From Fusibacter tunisiensis (GTDB taxonomy: Bacteria > Bacillota > Clostridia > Peptostreptococcales > Acidaminobacteraceae): DNA of 64,000 nt. Under the pieces are notes generated by a model that had not been told where the DNA came from, made no database searches, and saw only the letters and a program-made list of their open reading frames with translations. Both the position numbers and the translations under genes were made by a program. Positions 17,600 to 28,174 of the stretch are shown here, in pieces. Where the stretch lies: positions 1 to 64,000 of the forward strand of contig NZ_JAFBDT010000004.1 of NCBI RefSeq assembly GCF_016908355.1. The letters are read 5' to 3'. Position 1 is the stretch's first letter. Each line of letters begins with the position of its first letter.

Positions 17600-18826
17600 A
17601 TGAAAAGTGTATATGATGTGTTAATGGAAAGAGGGTATATAGAACAGATTACGCATGAGGAAGAAGTAAAAGCACTTCTGGAGAAAGAACGTGTTACGTT
17701 TTATATAGGCTTTGACCCAACTGCAGACAGTTTGCATCTTGGACATTTTATTCAAATTATGGTAATGATGCACATGCAAAATGCTGGGCATAGACCCATT
17801 GCCCTTATTGGTGGGGGGACTGCAAAAATTGGCGATCCATCTGGGAAAACGGATATGCGAAAAATGCTTACACCTGAAACCATTGTGGAAAATGGAAACG
17901 CCCTACAAAAACAAATGGAGAAATATTTGAATCTTGATGGCGAAAATGGATTCGTGGCAAATAATGCCAAGTGGCTGGATGAACTTAAGTATATTCCATT
18001 TATCCGTGAAATTGGAAGTAAATTTTCAGTAAATAGAATGCTCACAGCTGAATGCTTTAAACAGCGATTGGAAAAAGGATTGAGTTTTCTTGAATTCAAC
18101 TACATGATTATGCAAGCCTATGACTTTTTAGAGTTAAACCGCGAACTGGGCTGTCAAATGCAACTGGGTGGTAACGATCAATGGTCTAATATTATTGCAG
18201 GTGTTGATTTGGTGCGTCGAATGGAAAGCAACCAAGTTTATGGGTTGACATTCAAATTGTTGTTGACCAGTGATGGGAAAAAAATGGGGAAGACGGAATC
18301 AGGTGCTATATGGATGGATCCGGAAAAAACGTCGCCCTACGAATTGTTCCAATATCTTAGAAATATTGAAGATGCAGATGTTGAAAATTGCTTAAAGCTG
18401 TTAACGTTTTTACCAATGGATGAAGTTAGAGAACTGTCTGCACTTGAAGGGTCTGAAATTAATAGGGCCAAAGAAGTGCTGGCATATGAGTTTACAAAAA
18501 TTGTTCACGGAGAAGAAGCGGCAGAACAATCACTTGAGACTGCACGGTCACTGTTTTCTAATGGAACAAAGAACGAGAATATGCCAACAACTGAAATGAA
18601 AACAGAACTTTTTGAAGCGGGTATGGGGATTTTGGATGTGATGCTTGAAATTGGACTAATCCCTTCAAAAGGTGAAGGTAGACGGTTGATTCAACAAAAT
18701 GGTGTGGCAATCAATGACAGTGTTGTAACAGATTTTGCAAGAACGCTTGATATTTCGGATTTTGAGTCGGGTGACGTGGTGATTCGTAAAGGCAAAAAAG
18801 TTTTTCATAGAATCAAATTGATTTAA
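17600..18826 (+). CDS. tyrS: Tyrosyl-tRNA synthetase
   Basis: Class I synthetase charging tRNA-Tyr, 408 residues. Motifs in order: HLGH (residues 46-49, the HIGH motif), the tyrosine-pocket region [28 protein letters not shown] (the KMSKS loop, about residue 230) and a C-terminal S4 RNA-binding domain (about 345-408). GAGAGGTGA lies before the ATG. Regulation is by the tyrosine T-box. Length and motif order fit the TyrS1 type. Confidence 0.96.
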   Translation: MKSVYDVLMERGYIEQITHEEEVKALLEKERVTFYIGFDPTADSLHLGHFIQIMVMMHMQNAGHRPIALIGGGTAKIGDPSGKTDMRKMLTPETIVENGNALQKQMEKYLNLDGENGFVANNAKWLDELKYIPFIREIGSKFSVNRMLTAECFKQRLEKGLSFLEFNYMIMQAYDFLELNRELGCQMQLGGNDQWSNIIAGVDLVRRMESNQVYGLTFKLLLTSDGKKMGKTESGAIWMDPEKTSPYELFQYLRNIEDADVENCLKLLTFLPMDEVRELSALEGSEINRAKEVLAYEFTKIVHGEEAAEQSLETARSLFSNGTKNENMPTTEMKTELFEAGMGILDVMLEIGLIPSKGEGRRLIQQNGVAINDSVVTDFARTLDISDFESGDVVIRKGKKVFHRIKLI

Positions 18827-18844
18827 GCCTGAAAGGTGGCACAG

Positions 18845-19609
18845 ATGGAGTTTTGGGAAACCATTGAAAGGGAAGTTTTTGAGAATACAGAATTAGATGT
18901 TTATGAAAAAATGTGTTTGTTGGTTTTAATGAGTAGGGATGAAAATGCAAAACTCACATCCGAAGCATTGGCAAAGTTCATGGGGTGTGGAAAAGTAACT
19001 GCTAAACGTGCTTTTGACTCTTTGCGTTTAAAAGGATATTTGGAGAAAGATTATCAATCAAATCCCCCTAAAAAGTATGGCAGTAAAGTGATTCGAGACC
19101 AAGACCGAGTCGATGAAATTACAAAAGTGCCCGATACGTTTGAAGATGACTTTAAACCCGGTTTTTTTACAGCTGATTCTCAGGCTTCTCGCTCGGAAAT
19201 TTTGGCTTCGGATGAGGATTCTGAAACAGAACGACTTAGAGATATGGCGGCTTACCTTCTTGGAGATTCTTCAGCACCAGATGCACCTGTACCAGTTTTT
19301 AAAAGTCAAAAGGAAAAAAATGCTGCCATGGTAGACCAGGTGATTGAATTGGTACAGGAAAAAATAAGTTTCAAAGAAGCCAACATCATATTGGCAATTT
19401 CTGGTAATGACTTTGATAAAATAAAACGTGCTTATCAAAAAGCAAAAGCGTCACAAGTTACAGACACAATAGCTTATATGATACAAGTGTTACAACAACC
19501 AGAGTCCTATGTAATCAAGTCGGAAAGTACTACGAATTCAGACACTCAAATTGATTCCAATAGGCTTAGAAAGATGCAGGCATACAATAATCTAACACCT
19601 AAAAAGTAA
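18845..19609 (+). CDS. Winged-helix protein with DnaD-like C-terminal segment
   Basis: A 254-residue protein. Residues about 10-75 form a winged helix of the HTH_36/replication-initiator type (MSRDENAKLTSEALAKFMG, recognition helix VTAKRAFDSLRLKGYL). A poorly ordered acidic linker follows (about 100-160). The last 90 residues (AYMIQVLQQPESY region) resemble the end of DnaD-type domains. It probably binds DNA; a role in primosome function or gene control are both possible. ATG 18845 is set by AAAGGTGG (18832-18839). It follows tyrS by 18 bases and may be read from the tyrS transcript. Confidence 0.6.
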   Translation: MEFWETIEREVFENTELDVYEKMCLLVLMSRDENAKLTSEALAKFMGCGKVTAKRAFDSLRLKGYLEKDYQSNPPKKYGSKVIRDQDRVDEITKVPDTFEDDFKPGFFTADSQASRSEILASDEDSETERLRDMAAYLLGDSSAPDAPVPVFKSQKEKNAAMVDQVIELVQEKISFKEANIILAISGNDFDKIKRAYQKAKASQVTDTIAYMIQVLQQPESYVIKSESTTNSDTQIDSNRLRKMQAYNNLTPKK

Positions 19610-19766
19610 AAAAATGGGAATTTAATTGTGGTAAATATACAATACAATTTAGTGCAATTTAACCCTAGCATAGAATAACGCTGAATTTACAACGTTTTAG
19701 AGCGTGGAAAAAAATGGGTATTCTCGAGTGGTTTGGATTAAACCAACATAAGTTACATTTTCTTAA

Positions 19767-19794
19767 TTGACACATTATGAACTTGTGCTATAAT
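19767..19794 (+). promoter_or_regulatory. Strong promoter of the lytic transglycosylase gene
   Basis: A perfect TTGACA (19767-19772), 16 bp spacer and perfect TATAAT (19789-19794) with a TGC extension. The rest of the 261-base gap before it is AT-rich with no convincing gene. Confidence 0.88.
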
Positions 19795-19808
19795 TTGAAA
19801 AGTCAAAT

Positions 19809-19841
19809 GAACATGGCCATGCCGTGTTCATTCTGTTTTTT
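19809..19841 (+). terminator. Leader terminator-like hairpin (possible attenuator)
   Basis: GAACATGGC (19809-19817), loop CAT, GCCGTGTTC (19821-19829), a 9-bp stem with one wobble pair, then ATTCTG and six T. It begins only about 8 bases after the predicted transcription start and ends 30 bases before the transglycosylase start. Part of the left arm (AACATG) can also pair with CATGTT at 19849-19854, so an alternative fold exists. Confidence 0.6.
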
Positions 19842-19870
19842 AATAAAGCATGTTAAGGAAAGGTGAACTT

Positions 19871-20620
19871 ATGAAATCAGTAAATAAGATTTTGCTTGTT
19901 GTTCTGGTGATTCTCGGGGTTGGATTGGTATCAACTGCAGAAAAATTCTTAGAAGCAACAAATGAAATCGACTTATTAAGAGCGGAGAGTGAGCGGATGT
20001 CACAGTCACTTGCTGCACGAGATGAAGAAATTGATAACTTAATTATACAAGTAGAACAGGCGAATGCCGTAATTGAAGCGCAAGCGCCAATTGTGGAAGA
20101 GTTTAAGCAGATATCCAGATTTATTGATTTGGATGCATTTGAAACCACTCAATTGGAAAATGTTAAGGCAATTTCAGAGCAAACGCCCTTGGATTATGAG
20201 GGTGCCTTATCACTTGTTAAATATGCAGACCGTTTTGATATTCCTTATTCTTTGGTTTTGTCTATTATTGACCTTGAGAGTAATTTTGACCGTGAAATCG
20301 TCGGGGCAGATCAGGACAGAGGCTATATGCAGATTATTCCGGGGACAGAAAAGTGGTTGGCCACTGAATTTGGTGAGGAACTGGGACTTGAATACGATCC
20401 ATCGCGGATATTTGAATCCGAGTATAATTTGGCGCTTGGAATAAAGTATTTGGATTTGCTGATGGATTCATATGGTTCTAATTATGAACGCATCCTATCT
20501 GAATACAATAGAGGACCTACAAATTTAGCAAAATATTATGAAGCGTATAAAACGTATTCCACCTCATATTCTAGAACCGTACTTTCTAGAGAAAAAAAAT
20601 ATGTTGCTTTGAATGATTGA
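19871..20620 (+). CDS. Membrane-anchored lytic transglycosylase (SLT domain)
   Basis: Cleaves peptidoglycan glycan strands outside the cell. The 249-residue protein has an N-terminal signal or anchor segment (about 4-23), a heptad-rich coiled coil (about 25-75), then a C-terminal SLT/Slt35-like domain. In the latter, the catalytic glutamate is Glu136 in IDLESNF, followed by GYMQIIP and SEYNRGP. ATG 19871 has AAGGAAAGGTG upstream; an ATG at 19850 is less well placed. It has its own strong promoter and a hairpin in the leader. Confidence 0.86.
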   Translation: MKSVNKILLVVLVILGVGLVSTAEKFLEATNEIDLLRAESERMSQSLAARDEEIDNLIIQVEQANAVIEAQAPIVEEFKQISRFIDLDAFETTQLENVKAISEQTPLDYEGALSLVKYADRFDIPYSLVLSIIDLESNFDREIVGADQDRGYMQIIPGTEKWLATEFGEELGLEYDPSRIFESEYNLALGIKYLDLLMDSYGSNYERILSEYNRGPTNLAKYYEAYKTYSTSYSRTVLSREKKYVALND

Positions 20621-20623
20621 TTT

Positions 20624-20655
20624 AAAAGAACCGGTATGAACCGGTTCTTTTTTAT
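20624..20655 (+). terminator. Intrinsic terminator after the transglycosylase gene
   Basis: AAGAACCGGT ... ACCGGTTCTT, an almost perfect palindrome, followed by a T run. Confidence 0.85.
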
Positions 20656-20664
20656 TGGGTTATG

Positions 20665-20673
20665 TGGTACAAT
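20665..20673 (+). promoter_or_regulatory. Extended -10 promoter of the helicase gene
   Basis: TGG followed by TACAAT (20668-20673). The -35 would fall in the T run of the terminator and is weak. Confidence 0.4.
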
Positions 20674-20708
20674 TAGAGCGAACATACGTTCACGGGGGGG
20701 AGTTGTTT

Positions 20709-23075
20709 ATGGGATATGAAGGTAAAATATCTGTTCGCGGCTTAGTGGAATTTGTGTATCAATCTGGAGACTTGGATACACGCTTTACTGGTAAGAGCCG
20801 TATGACAGATGGTATAAAAGTGCATCAAAAAATTCAAAAATCTCAAGGAGATGCCTATGAAGCAGAAGTGCCTCTCTCAAAAAGAGTTTGCATTGATTTG
20901 GATCGAGAAATATATCTGACTGTGAGTGGGCGGGCGGATGGCGTGTTGTCGACACCGGATCTGCAAATTATTGATGAGATTAAAGGGACTTCTGTATTTT
21001 TAGATAAAATAGATGCAGATACATATCCAGTCCATTGGGCTCAAGCTAAAATGTATGGTGCTATTTATTCCGAACTGCATGGCCTAGACGAAATGGGCAT
21101 TCAACTTACATATGCGGATTTCGATTCTGGTGCTGTGAAGCGCATTAAACAGGTTTTTCAAGCGACGGAACTAATGAACTTTTTACACCACACCATTAAC
21201 CTATATAAAAAGTGGTTAATTTTTAAAATGGATTGGCGCATTAAACGCAATTCTAGCATTGAAAATTTAGATTTCCCGTTTGGCGCTTATCGTAAAGGGC
21301 AAAGAGAACTGGCGGTGTCGGTTTATAATACAATAAAAAATGGTGAGATATTATTTGCACAAGCGCCTACAGGAATTGGTAAAACCATGTCGACGCTTTT
21401 CCCGGCGTTAAAGACAATGCCTGCTGATTTTACCGAAAAGATATTTTATTTATCGGCTAAAACCATTGCAAAAACAGTTGCGGAAGAAGCAACAATAAGA
21501 GTTAGAAGCAGTTCTGAATCCGTTTTTTTAAAGCAGGTGACTTTGACTGCAAAGGATAAAATTTGTATAAATGATGACGTGATATGTAATCCAGATAAAT
21601 GTCCCTACGCTAAAGGTCATTTTGATCGTACTTTAGATGCGCTATGGGATGCTGTATCGCATGAAGATGTTTATAAGAGGACTTCTATTGAATTTTATGC
21701 TCGAAAACATCAAGTTTGTCCTTATGAATTTTCTCTAGACTTGGCACTTTTTTCAGATGTTATCATATGTGATTACAATTATGCGTTTGATCCGCGTGTT
21801 TACTTAAGACGTTTTTTTGACATGCCAACAGAAAACTTTGTTTTTTTAGTGGATGAAGCCCATAATATGGTAGATCGTGCGCGAAATATGTATTCTGCAG
21901 AACTCAGTCGTGAGAAAATAAATTTCGTTAAAAAAGAACTTACAGATCGGGATAAAAAATTAAAAAACGCCTTGGAAGCTGTGAACCGAGCACTTCTAAA
22001 AGTTCGGAAGAACTGTGATGAAACAGGAGAATGGGTTTCGGAAACTGGAGATGACACTTTGGATCCGATTGTAAGAAAACGGGCATTAGTCATTGAAAAA
22101 TGGCTAACAGAGAATCAAAATGTGTCGTATTATGAGTCTGTGTTGGACCTTTATTTTGACTTTTTAGGATTTTTGAGAATTAGTGATTTGTACAGTGCGG
22201 GTTATTTAACCTACATAAAAAACGGTCATCTGCCACAGATGGTGTATAAGTTATTTTGCATTCACCCTGCGGAGAATTTGAAAAGGTTTATTTCAAACGC
22301 CCGTGCTGTTGTGTTTTTTTCTGCAACCTTGTCACCTATGTCCTATTATAAAAAAATGCTGCTGGGAGATTCAAATGCGAAAGCTTTAGATTTACCCTCT
22401 CCTTTCGATGAGGCAAATAGGGTGATGCTTTTTTCAAAAGATATTTCTGTTAAGTATAAAGATCGAGATGAATCTATTGAAAATGTCGCGCGCTACCTGT
22501 TTCAAATGGTGAGCACTAAACGGGGAAATTATATGGTTTTTTTTCCGTCGTATCACTATATGGAAAAAGCGTACACTTTGTTTGTAAAAACCTATCAGGG
22601 GGATTGGAACATTTTAAGACAAGAACGTGATATGACAGATGAGGGGAAAGAGGCTTTTTTATCAGAGTTTGATTTTGAAGAAAATAAAAAACCCGTTATT
22701 GGGTTTGTGGTTATGGGCGGACATTTTTCGGAGGGGATTGACTTAAAAGGACAATCCCTAATTGGTGTTATGGTTGTAGGTGTTGGGCTTCCTATGATAT
22801 CCTTTGAAAATGAATTGATTAAACGCTATTTCGATACATCGGGCGGAAATGGTTTTGAATTTGCTTATCAGTTCCCGGGCATTAACAAAGTGATGCAAAG
22901 TTCGGGCCGTGTGATTCGGTCTCAATCAGACAGAGGTGTAATCCTCCTAGTGGATCAGAGGTACACCTCTGGTTATTACAGACGCCTGCTTCCTAAAGAT
23001 TGGGGCAAGACATTTACAAGTTTGCTGACATTTCAAGATCAACTGAACAGTTTTTGGAATGGTGGGCCTATTTAG
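20709..23075 (+). CDS. Rad3/DinG-type helicase with N-terminal RecB-like nuclease domain
   Basis: A 788-residue DNA repair-type protein. Residues 1-190 look like a PD-(D/E)XK nuclease of the RecB class: Asp77 in GRADGV, Glu90 and Lys92 in IDEIKG, and a QAKMYGAIY (QxxxY) motif. Then follows an XPD-like superfamily 2 helicase with Walker A APTGIGKT (219-226), Fe-S-type cysteines (CINDDVIC, NPDKC, VCPYEF), DEAH near residue 383, and FFSATLSP and SSGRVIRS in the second motor domain. ATG 20709 has a GGGGGGAG site upstream. Its end overlaps pepV, on the other strand, by 8 bases. Confidence 0.88.
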   Translation: MGYEGKISVRGLVEFVYQSGDLDTRFTGKSRMTDGIKVHQKIQKSQGDAYEAEVPLSKRVCIDLDREIYLTVSGRADGVLSTPDLQIIDEIKGTSVFLDKIDADTYPVHWAQAKMYGAIYSELHGLDEMGIQLTYADFDSGAVKRIKQVFQATELMNFLHHTINLYKKWLIFKMDWRIKRNSSIENLDFPFGAYRKGQRELAVSVYNTIKNGEILFAQAPTGIGKTMSTLFPALKTMPADFTEKIFYLSAKTIAKTVAEEATIRVRSSSESVFLKQVTLTAKDKICINDDVICNPDKCPYAKGHFDRTLDALWDAVSHEDVYKRTSIEFYARKHQVCPYEFSLDLALFSDVIICDYNYAFDPRVYLRRFFDMPTENFVFLVDEAHNMVDRARNMYSAELSREKINFVKKELTDRDKKLKNALEAVNRALLKVRKNCDETGEWVSETGDDTLDPIVRKRALVIEKWLTENQNVSYYESVLDLYFDFLGFLRISDLYSAGYLTYIKNGHLPQMVYKLFCIHPAENLKRFISNARAVVFFSATLSPMSYYKKMLLGDSNAKALDLPSPFDEANRVMLFSKDISVKYKDRDESIENVARYLFQMVSTKRGNYMVFFPSYHYMEKAYTLFVKTYQGDWNILRQERDMTDEGKEAFLSEFDFEENKKPVIGFVVMGGHFSEGIDLKGQSLIGVMVVGVGLPMISFENELIKRYFDTSGGNGFEFAYQFPGINKVMQSSGRVIRSQSDRGVILLVDQRYTSGYYRRLLPKDWGKTFTSLLTFQDQLNSFWNGGPI

Positions 23076-24444
23076 AAAGTTCGTAAATAGCCTGTGTATA
23101 TATTTCTGTTATTTTCATTAAATCAGGTATTCTAATGTATTCGTTTTTTTGATGCATGGTATCTTCCTGCCCCGGGAATAAGGCGCCAAAGGCCACTGCA
23201 TTGGGCATTGTCCGTGCATATGTGCCGCCTCCAATGGTAATAGGTTTTGCATTTTCATCGCCCGTGCACGTCTTGTAGACGGTCATTAAAGTTTTTACTA
23301 AAGGGTGATCTGGTTTAAAAAATAGAGGCGGTGCACAATGCCAATTTGTAAGCTCGATTCCAGTGCCTCTTATGGCAGAATCGATAGCTTTTTTTAATTT
23401 TCTTTCTTTATACGTAATTGGATATCTAATGTTTAGGACCATTTTCCCAGAATTCTCCGTGATGTGAAGCATGCCTAAATTTGAAACCAAAGCATTAAAA
23501 TAGTCTTTATGTGCAATTCCCAAGGATTCTCCATCGGTTTCAGTTCCGATTCGTTCAGCAATGTATCTTATAAAATCGGAAGTATCGCCAATCTGTAAAT
23601 CTAATATACTTAAAAATTGAATCAGTTGAGAAATGGCATTCACACCTTTTTCGGGCGTGCTGCCATGAGCGCTTACGCCGTGACACTTAATATGAGAAAC
23701 TGAACCTTCTTGTGTGAGGACCAAATCCGCTTTGTCATAAAGTGCTACAATTTCACTTAAATCAAAGGGTGAAACGACACTTGCTGTTGCAAGTTCTGGA
23801 ACCATATTTGGGGCTGTCCCCCCTTTTATTTCTAAAACTTTAATCCCGCCATCCTCATCTTGTGGACCGAATTTTTTTGTGAATTCTGCAAGGACAATGC
23901 CCATTTCGCCATGGATTACAGGGAAGTCCGCATCGGGGCTAAAAGCCACGGTGGGTTTTTCTGCTTTTTCTAAATAATATTTCATACAATTGCTGCCGCT
24001 TTCTTCATCGGTTCCCAAAATAAGGCGGATCCTTTTTTGAGGTGTAAAGCCAGAATCTTTTAATATTTTCATGGCGTATAGGCAGGCAACCATTGGCCCT
24101 TTATCATCCAAAGTGCCACGGCCATAGAGTCGATCGTCAACTACAACACCTGCATAAGGTGGGTGTGACCAACCGGTTCCTTCGGGGACGACATCTAGAT
24201 GGCAAAGAATGCCTAGCATTTCTTTACCTTCTCCGAATTCAATATATCCTGCATGATGGTCGACATTAACAGCCTTAAACCCCATTTTTTCGCCAATTTC
24301 AAGGGCAGCATCAAGTGTCTTTGAAATTTCTACCCCATAGGGGGCATTTGGACCCGGGGCATCCTTAACGCTTTTAAATTTAACTAATGTTTGAAGTGTT
24401 TTGATAAGTTCTTCCTGATATTTTGGAATGTTGGTTTCAATCAT
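23068..24444 (-). CDS. pepV: Dipeptidase PepV (M20 family)
   Basis: Zinc-dependent dipeptidase of the M20/PepV type, cytoplasmic, 458 residues. Seen: the first metal and catalytic motif CHLDVVPEG, GRGTLDDKGP (Asp ligand), GTDEESGS (catalytic base Glu and next Glu ligand), and ARTMPNAVAFG near the C-terminal metal site. These are family hallmarks. AGGCTATT precedes ATG only loosely (GGGGAGG lies 8 bases upstream). The gene converges on the helicase gene with an 8-base overlap of the two 3' ends and no terminator between them. Confidence 0.93.
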   Translation of the reverse strand: MIETNIPKYQEELIKTLQTLVKFKSVKDAPGPNAPYGVEISKTLDAALEIGEKMGFKAVNVDHHAGYIEFGEGKEMLGILCHLDVVPEGTGWSHPPYAGVVVDDRLYGRGTLDDKGPMVACLYAMKILKDSGFTPQKRIRLILGTDEESGSNCMKYYLEKAEKPTVAFSPDADFPVIHGEMGIVLAEFTKKFGPQDEDGGIKVLEIKGGTAPNMVPELATASVVSPFDLSEIVALYDKADLVLTQEGSVSHIKCHGVSAHGSTPEKGVNAISQLIQFLSILDLQIGDTSDFIRYIAERIGTETDGESLGIAHKDYFNALVSNLGMLHITENSGKMVLNIRYPITYKERKLKKAIDSAIRGTGIELTNWHCAPPLFFKPDHPLVKTLMTVYKTCTGDENAKPITIGGGTYARTMPNAVAFGALFPGQEDTMHQKNEYIRIPDLMKITEIYTQAIYELSK

Positions 24445-24515
24445 TTTAATAGCCTCCCCATATAATGATTTATAGCATCAAATTTTTGCGAGATTCAGTG
24501 TCAGGTTATCATCCG

Positions 24516-24524
24516 TGATATAAT
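24516..24524 (+). promoter_or_regulatory. Extended -10 promoter of the methyltransferase gene
   Basis: TGA followed by TATAAT (24519-24524), with no clear -35. It lies about 50 bases before the start codon. Confidence 0.45.
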
Positions 24525-24576
24525 AAGAGATGAAATAGGACTAATTCTATTATACATGATTTTTTTGGAGGCGCCT

Positions 24577-25740
24577 ATGAAACAAGACTTATATAAAAGT
24601 ATAAAAAATAAAGAATTGATATTAGGAGTTGTGAGCAATTTAAAAAAAGGCATTGAATCTGCTGCACATAAAATTGAAATTCGGCCTGTTACTGTACAAG
24701 ATGAATTTAAGTATCAGGTAACTTCTTATGTGGATTCAAAGGTTTTTCACGACAATATGGATGCCAATGCTTTGATTTCATATTTGGAAAATTTGCTGGG
24801 TATTTTCTTCAGACAAGGGGTCTTTTTCACTTCGAGTGCAGATTATCAAATTTTATACAGTAAGAAAATGAAGGAGAAGATCTTGAAAAAACCACCCTCT
24901 AAGTTTTTAACTCAGCCAACTCATAATCGGGTAAAACGTTACTTAATCCCAGAGGGTGAACCTTGTGATTTTATGGTTTATCTTGGTGTTATGGATGCGA
25001 GTGGGAAAGTGTTCAAAAAAAGATATGATAAATTTAGGCAGTTAAATAAATACCTAGAGTTCGTGTCGGATAGCCTTAAGGCATTAGATTTGTCGCATAA
25101 GATACGAATTGTGGATTTTGGATGTGGAAAGGCTTATTTAACATTTGCCCTCTATTATTATTTGGTGACGACATTAAAACTAGATGTTGAAATTGTAGGT
25201 CTTGATTTGAAGGCAGATGTTATTGAATTTTGTAACGAGACTGCAAATGCTTTGAATTACAAGGGATTGATTTTTAAAAAAGGAGACATCAGAACCTATA
25301 ATCAGAGTGAAAGAGTAGACATGGTTGTTTCATTGCATGCTTGTGATACAGCGACTGATGCAGCTCTTGTGAAGGCTGTGGAATGGGGTGCCGGTGTTAT
25401 TTTTGCAGTGCCTTGTTGCCAGCATGAGCTTTTTAAACAGATTGATCATCCAGCCATGATGCCGCTGCTTAAACATGGTGTTGTTAAAGATAAATTAGTG
25501 ACACTTGTAACAGATACACTTAGAGCGACTGCACTTGAATCTAGAGGTTATGAAGTTCAATTACTTGAGTTTATTGATTTGGCGCATACACCTAAAAATA
25601 TTTTGATACGGGCTTATAAGTCTCAAGGGACTGATGCAACTCAAGAAAAAGCACTTGAAACTTATAAAGCCTTTAAAAGAGAATGGCATGTTGAGCCGGC
25701 GATAGAGGCTTTGATTGAAAAATCGAATAATAAATTGTAA
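24577..25740 (+). CDS. SAM-dependent methyltransferase, RNA-type, unassigned
   Basis: A 387-residue protein whose C-terminal half (about 170-300) is a class I methyltransferase. Seen: the SAM motif VDFGCGKAYLTF, the acidic LDLKADV, and a VSLHACDTATDAAL segment followed by VPCCQHEL. This combination is seen in the large methyltransferase group annotated as 'SAM-dependent methyltransferase' next to purA or in tRNA-modification contexts. The N-terminal half is unique, probably a substrate-binding region. TTGGAGG is placed for ATG 24577. The substrate is unknown, though the Cys pair suggests an RNA or small-molecule target (inference). Confidence 0.78.
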   Translation: MKQDLYKSIKNKELILGVVSNLKKGIESAAHKIEIRPVTVQDEFKYQVTSYVDSKVFHDNMDANALISYLENLLGIFFRQGVFFTSSADYQILYSKKMKEKILKKPPSKFLTQPTHNRVKRYLIPEGEPCDFMVYLGVMDASGKVFKKRYDKFRQLNKYLEFVSDSLKALDLSHKIRIVDFGCGKAYLTFALYYYLVTTLKLDVEIVGLDLKADVIEFCNETANALNYKGLIFKKGDIRTYNQSERVDMVVSLHACDTATDAALVKAVEWGAGVIFAVPCCQHELFKQIDHPAMMPLLKHGVVKDKLVTLVTDTLRATALESRGYEVQLLEFIDLAHTPKNILIRAYKSQGTDATQEKALETYKAFKREWHVEPAIEALIEKSNNKL

Positions 25741-25765
25741 ATTTTAGAAATAATTCGTGGTTTTA

Positions 25766-25794
25766 TTGACTTTGATGAACACATTTGTTACGAT
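25766..25794 (+). promoter_or_regulatory. Promoter of purA
   Basis: TTGACT (25766-25771), 17 bp spacer, TACGAT (25789-25794) with TGT extension. Confidence 0.7.
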
Positions 25795-25820
25795 GTCAAT
25801 GAAAGAAAAGGATGAGGTGA

Positions 25821-27107
<1,287 letters not shown>

Positions 27108-27110
27108 AAG

Positions 27111-27157
27111 AAAAGAACCTATGGATTCAGGATTCTGAATTTATAGGTTCTTATTTT
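27111..27157. terminator. Bidirectional terminator between purA and dnaC
   Basis: AAGAACCTAT (27113-27122) pairs with ATAGGTTCTT (27143-27152), with an inner ATTCAG/CTGAAT stem. It has flanking A and T runs, so it serves both converging units. Confidence 0.85.
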
Positions 27158-27177
27158 ATATGTGATGTTGCGAACAG

Positions 27178-28161
27178 TTATACTTCCCAACGGATATCTG
27201 GACCAAAAAATTTAAGCAGTTTGTAGTGGCCTTTAATACGGGAATCAATTCGATCGTTGTAGAATGAAGATATTTCAGACAGTTTTATGTTGGTGGATAT
27301 GATGGTACTTTTATTTGCAAGAATGCGAGAATTAATAATGTTGTAGAATTCGCTTATGGTAAAGGAATTTGGTGTTTCAGTTCCCAGATCATCTATTATT
27401 AAGAGGTCTGCTTCAGTGAGCTGGGCATAGGCCATTTGTACAAATGTATTTGATTTGTCAGTAAAAGTTTTCTTTTCAATGATGTTGATAATGCTAAAAG
27501 GTGTCTGATAGATGACAGAATGACCTGAATCTAAAAGTGATTTGGCAATGCAATTGCAGAGATAAGTTTTCCCAAGACCACTTGCACCATAGAAAAAAAG
27601 ATTTTGACTGTTGGGAAAATCCTGAACAAATGATTCGGCTTCTGACAAAATTTGCTTCATATTGTCTCTTTGTGATATTGCGTCCTTAGCGCTTTTTTCA
27701 AGCGAAAAAACAGTTAGGTCAAAGTGTTCAAAATTTTGAACAGACAATTGCTTTTCAATGTTAGACATGCCATATGCCCGTTGGATGAGTTTTTGGGTGA
27801 AGCAACTGCATCTTTTATTGTTTTCTGTGAAGCCGGTGTCCTTGCACTTGTCGCACTTATAAGTTAGCTCCAATGCGTTTGGACTGATTTTATTGTTGAT
27901 TAGAATCATGGCCCGTCTTTTTTTGAGTTGTTCTAGAGAGGCTTTGAGTTCCATGAGCATAATCTCAATATTTTGTGGTTTTTTTAAAATAGATTTTGAT
28001 ATTTCAGCGCCAATCTGACTCATTTGCAGATCAATTTCTGCAAGTTCAGGGTACTTTTCATACAAGACTTGTTTACGTTCTTTTAAAGCCATAGCATTTT
28101 GATCTCGTTGTCTTGCATAGTCATCCATAATATCTGAAACTCTTTGCTGGGTTACGTCCAT
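27178..28161 (-). CDS. dnaC: Primosomal helicase loader, DnaC/DnaI type
   Basis: AAA+ ATPase that loads the replicative helicase. The 327-residue protein has a helical N-terminal domain (1-90), a zinc-binding motif CDKCKDTGF with CSCF at about 110-130 as in DnaI, Walker A GASGLGKT near 200 and Walker B LLIIDDLGTE near 260. An IstB-like transposition ATPase would lack the zinc domain. The gene follows the DnaD-like gene by 13 bases on the same strand, forming a primosome pair. Confidence 0.92.
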   Translation of the reverse strand: MDVTQQRVSDIMDDYARQRDQNAMALKERKQVLYEKYPELAEIDLQMSQIGAEISKSILKKPQNIEIMLMELKASLEQLKKRRAMILINNKISPNALELTYKCDKCKDTGFTENNKRCSCFTQKLIQRAYGMSNIEKQLSVQNFEHFDLTVFSLEKSAKDAISQRDNMKQILSEAESFVQDFPNSQNLFFYGASGLGKTYLCNCIAKSLLDSGHSVIYQTPFSIINIIEKKTFTDKSNTFVQMAYAQLTEADLLIIDDLGTETPNSFTISEFYNIINSRILANKSTIISTNIKLSEISSFYNDRIDSRIKGHYKLLKFFGPDIRWEV

Positions 28162-28174
28162 AAAAGGGTCCTTT

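Noticed and set aside
19714-19770. An 18-codon reading frame (starting MGILEWFGL) just upstream of the transglycosylase promoter
   Set aside because: It is very short, has only a weak GTGGA upstream, and its 3' end runs into the -35 of the next promoter. Not enough evidence for a gene.
27178-28161. IstB-like transposon ATPase
   Set aside because: The protein has the N-terminal helical and zinc domain of DnaI/DnaC and lies beside a DnaD-type gene, with no transposase or inverted repeats.
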